From Acidianus sp. HS-5 (lineage in GTDB: Archaea; Thermoproteota; Thermoprotei_A; Sulfolobales; Sulfolobaceae), in assembly GCF_021655615.1 (NCBI RefSeq), contig NZ_AP025245.1, forward strand, positions 992,001 through 1,056,000: a stretch of 64,000 nucleotides of DNA. Reading direction: 5' to 3'. A program made the position numbers and the translations under genes. Each line of letters starts with the position of its first letter. Position 1 is the stretch's first letter. The notes under the pieces are model-generated. The model was not told the DNA's origin, did no database searches, and saw nothing but the letters and a program-made list of their open reading frames with translations. Shown here piece after piece: positions 17,073 to 25,943 of this stretch.

Positions 17073-17336
17073 TTATTCAACCAAACCCTGGCCTAAACTT
17101 ACAACTAAATCATCGATCAAGTACATCAAAGCAGTAATTGCATTAAACTCCTCTCTGGTTCCCGCTCTGATAGCAACCGCTATACTACCTTGGGAGTAAC
17201 TTATACTGACAACTTTAAAGCCCTTTTCAAAACCTCCTTCAGCTTCAATTACGGTTGAAAGGCCACTCTCGTAGTTAATCCTATAAATTGTCTTATCTCC
17301 CTCCTTCCTCTTTTCTACACTGATTACCTTTGCCAT
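17073..17336 (-). CDS. Small hypothetical protein
   Basis: This 87-residue alpha/beta protein (AKVISVEKRKEGDKTIYRINY, VVSISYSQGSIAVAIRAG, a helix at ALMYLIDDLVVSL) has no recognised motif. It is probably leaderless. It lies between motif copies at 16737 and 18259 together with the next gene. Confidence 0.6.
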   Translation of the reverse strand: MAKVISVEKRKEGDKTIYRINYESGLSTVIEAEGGFEKGFKVVSISYSQGSIAVAIRAGTREEFNAITALMYLIDDLVVSLGQGLVE

Positions 17337-17425
17337 AATAAGAAATTGAGATAAGGTAATGTTAAGTATATAGTATTATCTGCTGGTATTACGACAAAAC
17401 TACCCCACTCCACTTCAAACTAGTA

Positions 17426-18196
17426 CTATGGGCATGTGATTTTACTAAGGAAATTATTCACAGTATGACTATTTATTAAGTAGTAATCTAGACTGTTTAT
17501 TACTTTTAAGCATATGGAGTCGGACGTTGCGTTATCGCAATATATCGTAACCTTAATAATATCATCTTTCCTAATTATTGCTCTGTAATCTATTGGATCT
17601 ATTGGATCTATTGTTGGGTTCCTATTACATCTAAGTATCGAATTATTATATGGTGAATATGGCGGTACTATTACGATTAGTCCATTGGATAATAAAATTA
17701 TACGGTAATGTATTTCTTTAAAATTTATACGGTAATGTGGAAAAGTATGTATATATTTGGTTGTTAGAGCTCCGACTATTATTATTAAATCCGCTATTTC
17801 ATTATCATTATTTACTATGTCTACTGGCATAAATTGTTCTTTTATGCCATATACTCCTTCCCAATACCTAATCCAATGAAGCAGAACTCCACCAAACGAT
17901 TCCCATTTTCCGTTTCTCTGTATTTCTGCTTTTGCAATACATTTCCTTGCTGTCGCATTTCCTTTGTTATAAACCTTAACTCTAACAAACTTTGCCTTTC
18001 CTATGTTACCTATATTTACTGGGTTATCAAGGGCAGAATAATCAAAGCCTACCTCTAGCTTAGGCTTCTTTGTCATCTCTTCCAGCTGTTGCTTAAGCAT
18101 TGAATTCTGTTTCCTCATCTCCCTATATTGCATAAAGTAAATAATGATGCTAGCTACTAAAGCGACAACTGTAATACAGGTGATAATTCCAGACAT
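17426..18196 (-). CDS. Membrane-anchored hypothetical protein
   Basis: 256 residues: an N-terminal membrane span (IITCITVVALVASIIIYFM), a short coiled coil (YREMRKQNSMLKQQLEEM) and a beta-rich domain. A small in-frame repeat, DPIDPID, comes from the repeated GGATCTATT near 17590-17610. The topology suggests a surface- or cytoplasm-facing domain on a membrane tether. Family not recognised. Confidence 0.6.
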   Translation of the reverse strand: MSGIITCITVVALVASIIIYFMQYREMRKQNSMLKQQLEEMTKKPKLEVGFDYSALDNPVNIGNIGKAKFVRVKVYNKGNATARKCIAKAEIQRNGKWESFGGVLLHWIRYWEGVYGIKEQFMPVDIVNNDNEIADLIIIVGALTTKYIHTFPHYRINFKEIHYRIILLSNGLIVIVPPYSPYNNSILRCNRNPTIDPIDPIDYRAIIRKDDIIKVTIYCDNATSDSICLKVINSLDYYLINSHTVNNFLSKITCP

Positions 18197-18730
18197 CGTT
18201 TTTACCTCATGAAATTATCCTAAGGCATTATAGTATAAAAGAAATTAGGATTACTAGAGTAAACTCCCCAGTTTACTGAGTAAAAATTCAAACTTCTTTA
18301 TAAAGAGATATAGTATATATAACTACTACTGAAACTTTTTCACGCACAAAACTTACAAAACATGACACACTTTTCACTTTCAATTTTACGAATTTTTACA
18401 TAAGCTAACATATAGCAATTGTTTAAGCTAATTGAATTTTCACTTTCACTTTTAGAAAAATTTTTAGGAGTGAAGAAAGGCCTTTTACATTACTTCTTAC
18501 CCTGGGCCTAAGTTTTTCAGTCTTTATTTTCCAGTGATTTAGCTCTTAGTAGTAGTAAATAATAGACTAAATTTCTCCTTATAGATATGGGAATATAACA
18601 AAAACGGCTATTAATACTCCTCATAAGAGTTTCTTCATCTATTGTGTATATATTCCACTTTATATTATAACGATATATTAAAATATTTTTTATAAGTAAA
18701 ATTTTTTAACCAGCGGATCTAGTTTTTCCT
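18197..18730. other. 534-bp gene-free region before the DndC-like gene
   Basis: It contains a dispersed-motif copy at 18259-18276 and then AT-rich sequence with repeated TTTTCACTTTCA-like stretches (18345-18460). TATA-like TATATTAAAATATTTTTTATAA lies about 40 bp before 18731. No open frame of note. Confidence 0.5.
18259..18276 (-). repeat. Dispersed 18-bp motif, copy 6 (GTAAACTCCCCAGTTTAC)
   Basis: This is the GTAAAC/GTTTAC arm variant with a CCCC centre, a perfect inverted repeat outside the core. Intergenic, between the membrane protein and the DndC-like block. Confidence 0.93.
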
Positions 18731-19693
18731 ATGGATTTAGAAGAGAAAGTTGAAAGCACAATAAATTTTATTGTTGATATATCCGAAGAGTTGGATCCTA
18801 CAATACCCTGGGAATTAGGTTTTAGCGGAGGAAAGGACTCAACTACTGTCCTTAGCTTATTAATCGAGTCAATGAAGAGAGGTGCAAGAATACCTAAACT
18901 ATATGTAGTATATTCTGATACACTTTTAGAACATCCTACATTAAGAAAGGAGACTTTAGAGGCATTAAACAGTTTAAAGGAATTTGATAATATTGAACCA
19001 GTTAGGCTTACCCCCAGGGAAGACTTTATCACAATGATGGTAGAGAGAGGATACCCTGCTCCAAACCACCGTTTCAGGTGGTGTATGGCTAGGTTGAAGA
19101 TAAGGCCTATGCAAGAATTTATGCGAAAATTAGGGAACTTCGTGCAGGTTTCGGGTGTTAGGAGGAGTGAAAGCGCAGAAAGGGCAAAGAATATCAAGCA
19201 TTATGGGAAAATGGAGAAAATAGTAAAGATTGGAAATCCGATCATTATGCCGATTTTAGATTGGACTACAGAGGACGTATTTAATTTCCTTAAGATAAGA
19301 AAGAGATGGGATGGAAAAGATTTCAGCTACTTACTTGAGTTATATGAGGTTAAAGAGGAAGATAGTTGTGGTTGTGCTTTAAGTTCAGACGTTAGATTCG
19401 GCTGTTGGGTTTGCACAGTGGTAAAGATTGATAAAATGCCAACAAATCCTATACTGAAGTGGGCTAAACAGAGGATTTTGGAAATATCAAGGGATCCCAG
19501 AATGAGAAATTATGATAAGGAAGGAAGACCTAGAAGTTTGAATGAGAAAGGAAGGAGAGAGATAGCAAAGATTTTCCTTGAAGTTGCAGAAAAATATCCT
19601 GAGGCATTAGGATATAATATTGATGAGTTAAAGGAAAAGTTAAAGAAGATAATAGATGAGAAAAATCAGTTAATTAAGATAGTCCAACAGTAG
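18731..19693 (+). CDS. DndC-like PAPS-reductase-fold sulfur-transfer protein
   Basis: The 320-residue protein has the ATP-pyrophosphatase loop FSGGKDST near residue 32, YSDTLLEHP, RWCMARLKIRP, VSGVRRSES and the cluster DSCGCALSSDVRFGCWVCTV near 205-225. The CxC..CxxC cysteines and RFGCWVCT are hallmarks of DndC, the iron-sulfur enzyme of DNA phosphorothioation. DndA, DndD and DndE were not found nearby. It is convergent with the NurA-like gene, overlapping it by 20 bp. It could modify element or host DNA with sulfur, or serve as an effector in a different defence system. Confidence 0.8.
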   Translation: MDLEEKVESTINFIVDISEELDPTIPWELGFSGGKDSTTVLSLLIESMKRGARIPKLYVVYSDTLLEHPTLRKETLEALNSLKEFDNIEPVRLTPREDFITMMVERGYPAPNHRFRWCMARLKIRPMQEFMRKLGNFVQVSGVRRSESAERAKNIKHYGKMEKIVKIGNPIIMPILDWTTEDVFNFLKIRKRWDGKDFSYLLELYEVKEEDSCGCALSSDVRFGCWVCTVVKIDKMPTNPILKWAKQRILEISRDPRMRNYDKEGRPRSLNEKGRREIAKIFLEVAEKYPEALGYNIDELKEKLKKIIDEKNQLIKIVQQ

Positions 19694-21011
19694 CAATATC
19701 ATATTTACTAAGTAAATGCGCCTTTAACCAATCTTCAACTTCCTTTATAGGATATAGTTCAACTAAGTTTCTGTAAGGAGTAGAGGACGGTATTGGGTAT
19801 CTTAAACTGTAAATAATATTTAATATTTCAGCTAGCTTTGATCTACTATTATTTACATTATTTTGGAGTAGTTGTTTGATTGTAATTTTACCTTGGTCAT
19901 CGACTTCCTCATAGTTTTTATTTATCCAATTTATCCATTCATTTTTGTCTATAATTGCTGGTAACGGTATATCTAATCTTACTAAACCTGCAGTAGGCGA
20001 GAAGACTGGGTAATTCTCTGAAATAAGTTCTCCTCTTAACCTAAAAATGGAACTCAAAATATGAGTGGCAATATAATTTTCCTCTTTCCCTTCAACTTGG
20101 TCATCTATAAGCTTAGTCCATAAATAAATATAAGCTTCATTAGTTATTCCACTAAAATTAGTGGTTAAAGTAGATGGAATTTTAACTACTTTTTTAACTG
20201 CACCAACTATTCCTTTTAGTATATTATATGCATCAGCTGCATTCTTTACTTTATTTAATTCTCTCACTATCCCCCTTAAGTTTAGATCAACTAGCCCTGC
20301 ATATTTAAATAGCGGGGCTATAGGTCCATCAACAATTACTAAGTCGTTATCAGTTATGGTTTTTGTAATATCTATTACTAAAGCTAATTCAAGAGTTCTT
20401 AGAATCTCTTTTATTCTATTCTTAGCTGTAGATATTATCTTGCTAGAAGCTATTAGATCGCTTTCATTAATTAAAGTTCTTCTCGTTAATTGCTCATTCT
20501 GATCTTTGTATTCACCTAAGGTAATAGTAGTATCAGAGAAGAGTATTTCCCTATCGGGATTAGTTATAAAATTTCCAAATTTGACAAATCCGCTCTCTAT
20601 AACTGATATGCCAAAAGGTAAGATTGAATGACCTATTAGTTTAGATGCTGCTCCAAAAGGAAATATAGCTACTAGTAACTCTTTCTTTTTTAGAGGATAT
20701 AATTCTTTATTTTCTAATTTCATCGCTCCCGCAATCATGTTCGCAATTACTAAAGGCACTTGAATACTTTGCACATTCATTATCCCTACTACTCTATATC
20801 TCATTACGCCATCTACAAAAATTAGGTTTTTTGAAAGAGCAGGCATTTCCGAGAGATTTAGAGTATCTATAAGCTCTGAATCTGTTATGGTATCTTGTGC
20901 AACATACTCCTCTTCTGGATCCTCATCAGCAAATCCCAAATTTGGAAATCTGTGTATATTATCTTTAATCCATTTTCTTAATTCATCTTCATTAAACGAA
21001 CTCCGACTCAT
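19674..21011 (-). CDS. NurA-like nuclease-fold protein
   Basis: The 445-residue protein has LIFVDGVMRYRV near residue 65, VIVDGPIAPL near 227, and a C-terminal LRYPIPSSTPYRNL...WLKAHL, a pattern seen in NurA 5'-3' nucleases that pair with HerA. Insertions and length exceed classical NurA. The adjacent upstream gene (6 bp gap) is a HerA-like ATPase, strongly supporting the pair. Active-site Asp residues appear present. It probably resects or degrades DNA in concert with the ATPase, here most likely in defence rather than host repair. Confidence 0.65.
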   Translation of the reverse strand: MSRSSFNEDELRKWIKDNIHRFPNLGFADEDPEEEYVAQDTITDSELIDTLNLSEMPALSKNLIFVDGVMRYRVVGIMNVQSIQVPLVIANMIAGAMKLENKELYPLKKKELLVAIFPFGAASKLIGHSILPFGISVIESGFVKFGNFITNPDREILFSDTTITLGEYKDQNEQLTRRTLINESDLIASSKIISTAKNRIKEILRTLELALVIDITKTITDNDLVIVDGPIAPLFKYAGLVDLNLRGIVRELNKVKNAADAYNILKGIVGAVKKVVKIPSTLTTNFSGITNEAYIYLWTKLIDDQVEGKEENYIATHILSSIFRLRGELISENYPVFSPTAGLVRLDIPLPAIIDKNEWINWINKNYEEVDDQGKITIKQLLQNNVNNSRSKLAEILNIIYSLRYPIPSSTPYRNLVELYPIKEVEDWLKAHLLSKYDIATVGLS

Positions 21012-21017
21012 GGTAAG

Positions 21018-22979
21018 TCACTGAAGCTCATGTAACATTATTGGGAATCTAACCTTTATTGGAGAATTATAGGAAGCTAGTTGGTATATTATAGTTTCTC
21101 CTTGCATCAACTCTGGAATTAAACTTCTCAGATCTCCGAATTTCTTGTATTCCTCATTTTTAAGTTCAGCATCATCGGTATTTCCAATCACATAAGTAGA
21201 GGCGTTTCCATAGACTTCCTCATCTATTAGGGAAGCAAATTGTTGAGCTCCAATTAACCCTATATTAAGGCTTCTTGCCCTAGCTGCTATATCTATTATT
21301 GATTTTTTTATGGGTGAGTCATATTTCTTAGGTGCAAATTTGTTTAACTCGTCTACAAATACTAAAACATGATCGAAAGGTTGTGGTGATTGTTGAATTT
21401 GTTGAATTTGCTTTAATACATTGTTAAAAATTAATCTTTGCATAGCTTCGTTGTCAAAATTCAATTGCATTATATTAATACCTTCATGAATGTCCGCATC
21501 AGTTATTGGCATACCTGTCTGTCTATATATTTCTAAGCCAAAATCCTTATTCGTATCGATGAAATTAGCTACTTTTCTAGCTATAACCCTGATCGTAGAA
21601 GGAGCATAGGTTGTACCAGCTCCCTGAACATTGGTGAAAATGTTATTAGGTTTATTCGTAATTTTTTTCTTTATATACTCATCTAGCTGGTGTAATGCTT
21701 GATCAATATTGCTTGCGTCACGGAGTAATCTTTGGAATGTAATGTTTTGATTTCCTATCTGGTTACTTATATACTTAGTTAATGCATCAATGTAGTCCTT
21801 CTGTGCAGCACTTAAATTCTTATAGTCTCCTCCAGATAAAATTTCTTCAAGCTCTTCAAGACTAAGATCTCTAATACCATAGCTAAATATATTGGGTATT
21901 AAATTTGTATTGTTAACATACCTAAGGCATGCATCGTTTTGTGAATATGTCCAATAATATAGCATTGGATTCCCAGCATTATCTCTGGGTATAAGTTCAG
22001 ATGGTGAATTTAAGGCAAATTCTTGCCTTATTCTCCTCCATAAACCTATATTAGCAGAAGCTACTTCTGGTTTGTTCGCAAAATAGTTACCTATAAGATT
22101 TTCCACATCACTCCACGACTGTAATTGTAAAATTGTTCCTATCTTAAATAAATCACACTGTTTTACATTGAATGCTACCACTGCAACTTTCTTATTATTT
22201 ATCTTAGCCCAATGAAGGAATGAAAATATTAGGAATAAGGCATACGTTGTTTTTGCAGCTAATCCAGACTTTCCAGTTATCATTACATGTGCTCCTTCTG
22301 GTCCCGCAATATATCTTGCATCATAGTAGAGAGGAATCCAACTGTTAGGATCATCAGCATTAGTAAAACTGTACACGAAACCAGCTAACACTCTATCTTG
22401 CTGCTTAATTGTCTGATTTAAGAAGTCAATATCCTGTTGATTAGCAAACCTTACTCTCATCCTTGACGTCGGTGGCTTAACTATTTGTGGATCCCTCCTT
22501 ACAGCCCTTACTTTATATATCGTAATCACTCTAGGTTCTACATGCGATGAAGCTAAAGGATCTCCAACATTACTACTATAAAACTCCGAAACAGGGTCTT
22601 CTGATGTAGATGTAGAGTAAGAATCAACTACTAAACCTATTATCTTATTCTTACCATCCTCTGCAACAAGGAATGTAGAACCAACGTCTATGTCTTCATC
22701 TTTATTTACCCAAACATAAAACTCATTATGCTTAGCAGGTTGCTGATTAGATATTACTATCTTACCAATGTAATTAGGTTGTGGAGTTTGTGGTTGAGCG
22801 CCTTGCTGAATCTGTTGCGCATTAACTGAATTAGAAACCTGGAGTACTTGCTGAACATTCTGTTGTACTTGCGAGATAGAGATATTAGAAGGTTGGGCTA
22901 CTTGTTGACTATCTTGCTGAATTTGTTGTGTAGATGAATTATCTTTTAGTGAATCTTTATCTTTATTCTCCTCGGACAT
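21018..22979 (-). CDS. HerA-like (DUF87/FtsK superfamily) DNA-translocating ATPase
   Basis: 653 residues: a Gln-rich, low-complexity N-terminus (about 1-75), a HAS-barrel-like region, an atypical P-loop GKSGLAAKTTYALF near 232 with Ala in place of the usual second Gly, Walker B LVFVDELNKFAPK near 543, and GLIGAQQFASLI (sensor region). The SG-x-A-x-KT P-loop characterises a HerA branch common in defence loci. It is 2 bp from the HTH gene and 6 bp from the NurA-like gene, one operon. It probably forms a hexamer that feeds DNA to the nuclease. Confidence 0.75.
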   Translation of the reverse strand: MSEENKDKDSLKDNSSTQQIQQDSQQVAQPSNISISQVQQNVQQVLQVSNSVNAQQIQQGAQPQTPQPNYIGKIVISNQQPAKHNEFYVWVNKDEDIDVGSTFLVAEDGKNKIIGLVVDSYSTSTSEDPVSEFYSSNVGDPLASSHVEPRVITIYKVRAVRRDPQIVKPPTSRMRVRFANQQDIDFLNQTIKQQDRVLAGFVYSFTNADDPNSWIPLYYDARYIAGPEGAHVMITGKSGLAAKTTYALFLIFSFLHWAKINNKKVAVVAFNVKQCDLFKIGTILQLQSWSDVENLIGNYFANKPEVASANIGLWRRIRQEFALNSPSELIPRDNAGNPMLYYWTYSQNDACLRYVNNTNLIPNIFSYGIRDLSLEELEEILSGGDYKNLSAAQKDYIDALTKYISNQIGNQNITFQRLLRDASNIDQALHQLDEYIKKKITNKPNNIFTNVQGAGTTYAPSTIRVIARKVANFIDTNKDFGLEIYRQTGMPITDADIHEGINIMQLNFDNEAMQRLIFNNVLKQIQQIQQSPQPFDHVLVFVDELNKFAPKKYDSPIKKSIIDIAARARSLNIGLIGAQQFASLIDEEVYGNASTYVIGNTDDAELKNEEYKKFGDLRSLIPELMQGETIIYQLASYNSPIKVRFPIMLHELQ

Positions 22980-22981
22980 TT

Positions 22982-23233
22982 TTAATCACCATAACTATTA
23001 GTTGTATTCTTAATATTGCCTCCTTTTTCCCTATTATTCTCTATTTCGAGAATGTCCACTCTAGCATCTTTTCCACCAGTTTTTATTAGTCTTTCAACTT
23101 CACCATAAGGAATCCTCCATCTACCGTTAATCATAATAGCTAGAATTTTACCTTGCTTAATCCATTTTATTACACCGCTCCTACTCATACCGAATATTTC
23201 AGCTACTTTAGTAGGAGTTAAATATTTCTCCAT
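22982..23233 (-). CDS. Excisionase/MerR-type HTH protein
   Basis: 83 residues with YLTPTKVAEIFGMSRSGVIK followed by WIKQGKILAIMINGRWRIP, the winged-HTH pattern of helix-turn-helix 17 / excisionase-like proteins. It heads the HerA-NurA operon. It may control that operon or act as a recombination directionality factor for the integrase; context favours the former. No TATA is obvious close to its start. Confidence 0.75.
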   Translation of the reverse strand: MEKYLTPTKVAEIFGMSRSGVIKWIKQGKILAIMINGRWRIPYGEVERLIKTGGKDARVDILEIENNREKGGNIKNTTNSYGD

Positions 23234-23427
23234 AAGTATTCAGAAACAATTGGAAGTATTTAAAAATATCTTATTTAATAGATAAATAAAATTACGTCAT
23301 AAGTAAAATTCACAGTTTATTGTAGTAATTATAAAATAATTATAACATTAATTTTTATTTCAGATTTTATTACTTTCATCTTAACGATAAGTACTTACTA
23401 GGATTGTAAACCTCGGAGGAGTACTAT

Positions 23428-24468
23428 ATGTTATTCATGAAGTTTTATTATTTTATAATGATAAAAACTGTTATGAAACCTTGCATTAACCTCTTAGAAT
23501 GCATAGACTCCGGAGTCAGAGCGGTAAAGATTGCCGTAGCTTACGTTAAGAAATCAGGCGTTAACAGGTTCAGCGAATTTTTACAGAATACTAAGGAATG
23601 TTTAATAATAGCCTCTCTAGACTTCGGAATAACAGAACTTGAGGGGCTCAAGGAGTTAAGAAAGCTGGGATGTAACGTTTACTTGTACAATGGCGGTAAT
23701 GAGTTCCACCCCAAGGTCTACGTGCTCGATTACGGGCATAAGAAAATCGCCGTAATAGGTTCCTCAAATTTAAGTGAAGGTGCAATTACCGGTAAGAATA
23801 TTGAATTTAACCTAATAGTTGAAGAAGATGAAATAGTAAGGGAAGCAGAAGTCTTCATTAACAAACTCCTTACCGAGTCGAATCCGGTTACCGACGACCT
23901 CATATCCCAGCTGGAGAAAAATGGGTACGAGAAGATCAGAAGAGCGGTATACGATAAGCCGGGGGAGGTTATACTATCCTTATTGAGGAAAAGGGATAAG
24001 TATTGTGAAGGGTTCATTAAGCTATATGAAGAGATCCAGAAATACAAAGTGAGTGGGAATCTGATAGGCATAAGGGATAAAATTCATGAAATGACGATAA
24101 ATAAGATTGTGTGCGATCTAACATCGTACGGAATAGATGTAAAAGTGAGCGAGAAAAAGGTAGCTCATGGGCCAGACATAATTATAGATACTGAAAAGTC
24201 TAAAGTAAGGATCAAAGTTCAAGGTATGGTTCTGCCTAATAAGACTGCAATAATACATAATTTAGATTTTGACTATTTTATAATAGTATTAATAATAGAT
24301 TTTAATAGTGTGGAATATTTCATACTTGACAAAAATGAGATAGAGGGACTAGTTAAAAAGGGTGGTATAAGATTTAATCGGAAATTGAACTCTTATAATA
24401 TATTATCTGAAACATACAAAATGTATAAAAGTAATCTAGATGATTTTATAAAAAAGCTCCTATTGTAG
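23428..24468 (+). CDS. PLD-family nuclease
   Basis: The 346-residue protein has one HKD motif, HPKVYVLDYG near residue 92 followed by GSSNLSEGAI, as in single-domain phospholipase D-type nucleases that dimerise. The C-terminal half (GIDVKVSEKK, GPDIIIDTEKSKVRIKVQG) resembles a restriction-endonuclease-like PD-(D/E)xK strand pattern. CGGAGGAGT lies 7 bp before the ATG. It is divergent from the HTH-HerA-NurA operon, 194 bp away, so it probably belongs to the same defence block. The predicted activity is inferred. Confidence 0.75.
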   Translation: MLFMKFYYFIMIKTVMKPCINLLECIDSGVRAVKIAVAYVKKSGVNRFSEFLQNTKECLIIASLDFGITELEGLKELRKLGCNVYLYNGGNEFHPKVYVLDYGHKKIAVIGSSNLSEGAITGKNIEFNLIVEEDEIVREAEVFINKLLTESNPVTDDLISQLEKNGYEKIRRAVYDKPGEVILSLLRKRDKYCEGFIKLYEEIQKYKVSGNLIGIRDKIHEMTINKIVCDLTSYGIDVKVSEKKVAHGPDIIIDTEKSKVRIKVQGMVLPNKTAIIHNLDFDYFIIVLIIDFNSVEYFILDKNEIEGLVKKGGIRFNRKLNSYNILSETYKMYKSNLDDFIKKLLL

Positions 24469-25260
24469 CAGAATCTTGAGGGAAAGGAAAATGAAGGTCA
24501 AGTAGTGTAAGGAATAGAAATGCTAGTAGGATCAGAGTATGAAGATAGTTAGGAGAAGTATAAGGTGTAAAAAGATAGTATTAACAGTATAGGAGAGTTT
24601 GCTAGAAAATAGGGACTGAGTTAAGGAGCTAGAAAACTAAGTTAGGTAAGTTCGGAGAAATAGTGGTAAGTAGGAGGTTATAGTGATATAAGAGAATGTA
24701 ATTAGAAAGCTTACGGAATTGAGAGAAGAAAGACAGTTTAGAATATTGAAAAGCTACAGAAGACAATTAGGCAAAAAGAAAAAGCAGAATCGGAGAGTAG
24801 AAAGGATTAGTAGGGTCAGAGTTAGAATAGAAGTATTTAGACAGAGAGAATAGTAAAGTTAGGAACTGAATAAAATGAAGAGTAAAAAAGCAGATTTGTA
24901 AGAGAAGAGAGCTAGTAAATTATGGAACTTAGAGTAAGTTAGTAGGAATAGTTAGAGAGTTTTGAAGAGTTAGATTAGAAGAAAGAGCAAGAAGAGCTAC
25001 TTAGAGACAGTTAGAAAGGCAGAAAAAGCAAAACAGAAGAGAAGCTGCTTAGGGTTGGTAAGCAGAGCGTTAGTTAGAAGAGTTAGAAAGTCTGTAAGCA
25101 GCAGAGAGTTAGAGTTTAGTAAGAAGAAAAGAATAAACAGAAAAGCAGAGGCTGCAAAACAGAGTTTAAGAGTATGGTAAACAAAAGCAAAGTAGTGAGT
25201 TAGAGAGGAGGAAAAAGAGAGAAAGAGTAAGCAAAAAGGAGGCGGGCGGAAAGCCCGAAA
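24469..25260 (+). other. Purine-rich, C-poor gene-free tract
   Basis: For about 790 bp the plus strand is overwhelmingly A and G with few C and stops in every frame on the plus strand. A short word AGTTAGA or GTTAGA recurs at least eight times (for example 24827, 24951, 24969, 25009, 25073, 25083, 25106, 25198). It ends in a hairpin CGGGC-GGAAA-GCCCG (25243-25257). It precedes the 21-bp iterons. Possible functions are a structured non-coding RNA, a replication origin or a transfer origin; none is proven. Confidence 0.7.
25243..25257 (+). other. Short GC hairpin at the end of the purine-rich tract
   Basis: Stem CGGGC/GCCCG with loop GGAAA in an otherwise AT-rich context. It could end a transcript of the purine-rich tract or form part of an origin. 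Confidence 0.6.
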
Positions 25261-25341
25261 TTGGGGTATAGAAATTTGTTTAGATTATAGAAAAAAATTA
25301 GAGATTAGGGGTATAGAGATGAAACGCGGTGCAACGAGTAA

Positions 25342-25425
25342 CATCGGATAAAGTTTGCGTCGCATTCGATAAAACTTCCGTCTCATCCAGTAAAACTTTA
25401 ACCGCATTGAATAACTTATAGTATA
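25342..25425 (+). repeat. Four 21-bp iteron-like direct repeats
   Basis: Units begin at 25342, 25363, 25384 and 25405, each starting CAT(C/T) followed by GATAAA-like and ACTT-like blocks: CATCGGATAAAGTTTGCGTC, CATTCGATAAAACTTCCGTC, CATCCAGTAAAACTTTAACC, and a degenerate CATTGAATAACTTATAG. The exact 21-bp period puts all units on the same helix face after two turns. They lie 66 bp before the wHTH gene at 25491, so they are candidate origin iterons or operators for that protein. Confidence 0.75.
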
Positions 25426-25490
25426 AAACTTCTGCATTTTTTAGCATTTTGTGGAGTATTTAAACTTTCGGTTATATTATATAGGGAATC

Positions 25491-25943
25491 ATGAGTGAGA
25501 GTAACTTAAACCAAAATACGAATATACAGAATAATTCACAGGACAGTGTTATAAATAAAGAAAATAAGCAAGAAGTAAAGAAAAAGGATGAAAAGAGGAA
25601 GAAGAGTAAGGAAATTGAAGATGAAATACTGATAGTATATCCTGATAAAGCTAAGACGTTTAAAGCTAAAATAGAGAACTGCATAGTCCTCATACTTAAG
25701 AGTGTTGATATTATTAATGAGAAGGATTTGATAACTAGGCTTATCTTAGAGTGTGAAACGGCAAAAGAGTACTACAAAAAGACGCAAGACGTAGGTTATT
25801 TAAGGATAATATTATGGAAGATGGCCAAACACGGTATTATTAAGAGGGCCAGGATCTTAGGTGACGGAAGAAGGAGGTACTATTTGCTACCTGAAAAATT
25901 GGAGTTACTTAAGGATAAGGTCATAAGGGCACCAAAGGAATAG
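25491..25943 (+). CDS. Winged-helix DNA-binding protein beside iterons (candidate replication or operator-binding protein)
   Basis: 150 residues: a highly charged, Asn/Gln/Lys-rich N-terminal tail (about 1-45) and a C-terminal winged helix (YLRIILWKMAKHGIIKRARI, GDGRRRYYLLPEKL). It directly follows the iterons and the purine-rich tract. It is convergent with the TraG-like gene and overlaps it by 23 bp. It may bind the iterons; whether it initiates replication or just regulates is inference. Confidence 0.65.
   Translation: MSESNLNQNTNIQNNSQDSVINKENKQEVKKKDEKRKKSKEIEDEILIVYPDKAKTFKAKIENCIVLILKSVDIINEKDLITRLILECETAKEYYKKTQDVGYLRIILWKMAKHGIIKRARILGDGRRRYYLLPEKLELLKDKVIRAPKE

Noticed and set aside
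17590..17610. GGATCTATT repeat as a minisatellite
   Set aside because: Only two to three units inside a coding region (DPIDPID); too short to call.
23428..24468. PLD protein as a cardiolipin synthase
   Set aside because: A single HKD motif, no membrane span and a restriction-like C-terminal half point to a nuclease.
24469..25260. Purine-rich tract as a CRISPR array or as tandem repeats
   Set aside because: The recurring words are short and irregularly spaced, with no repeat-spacer period.
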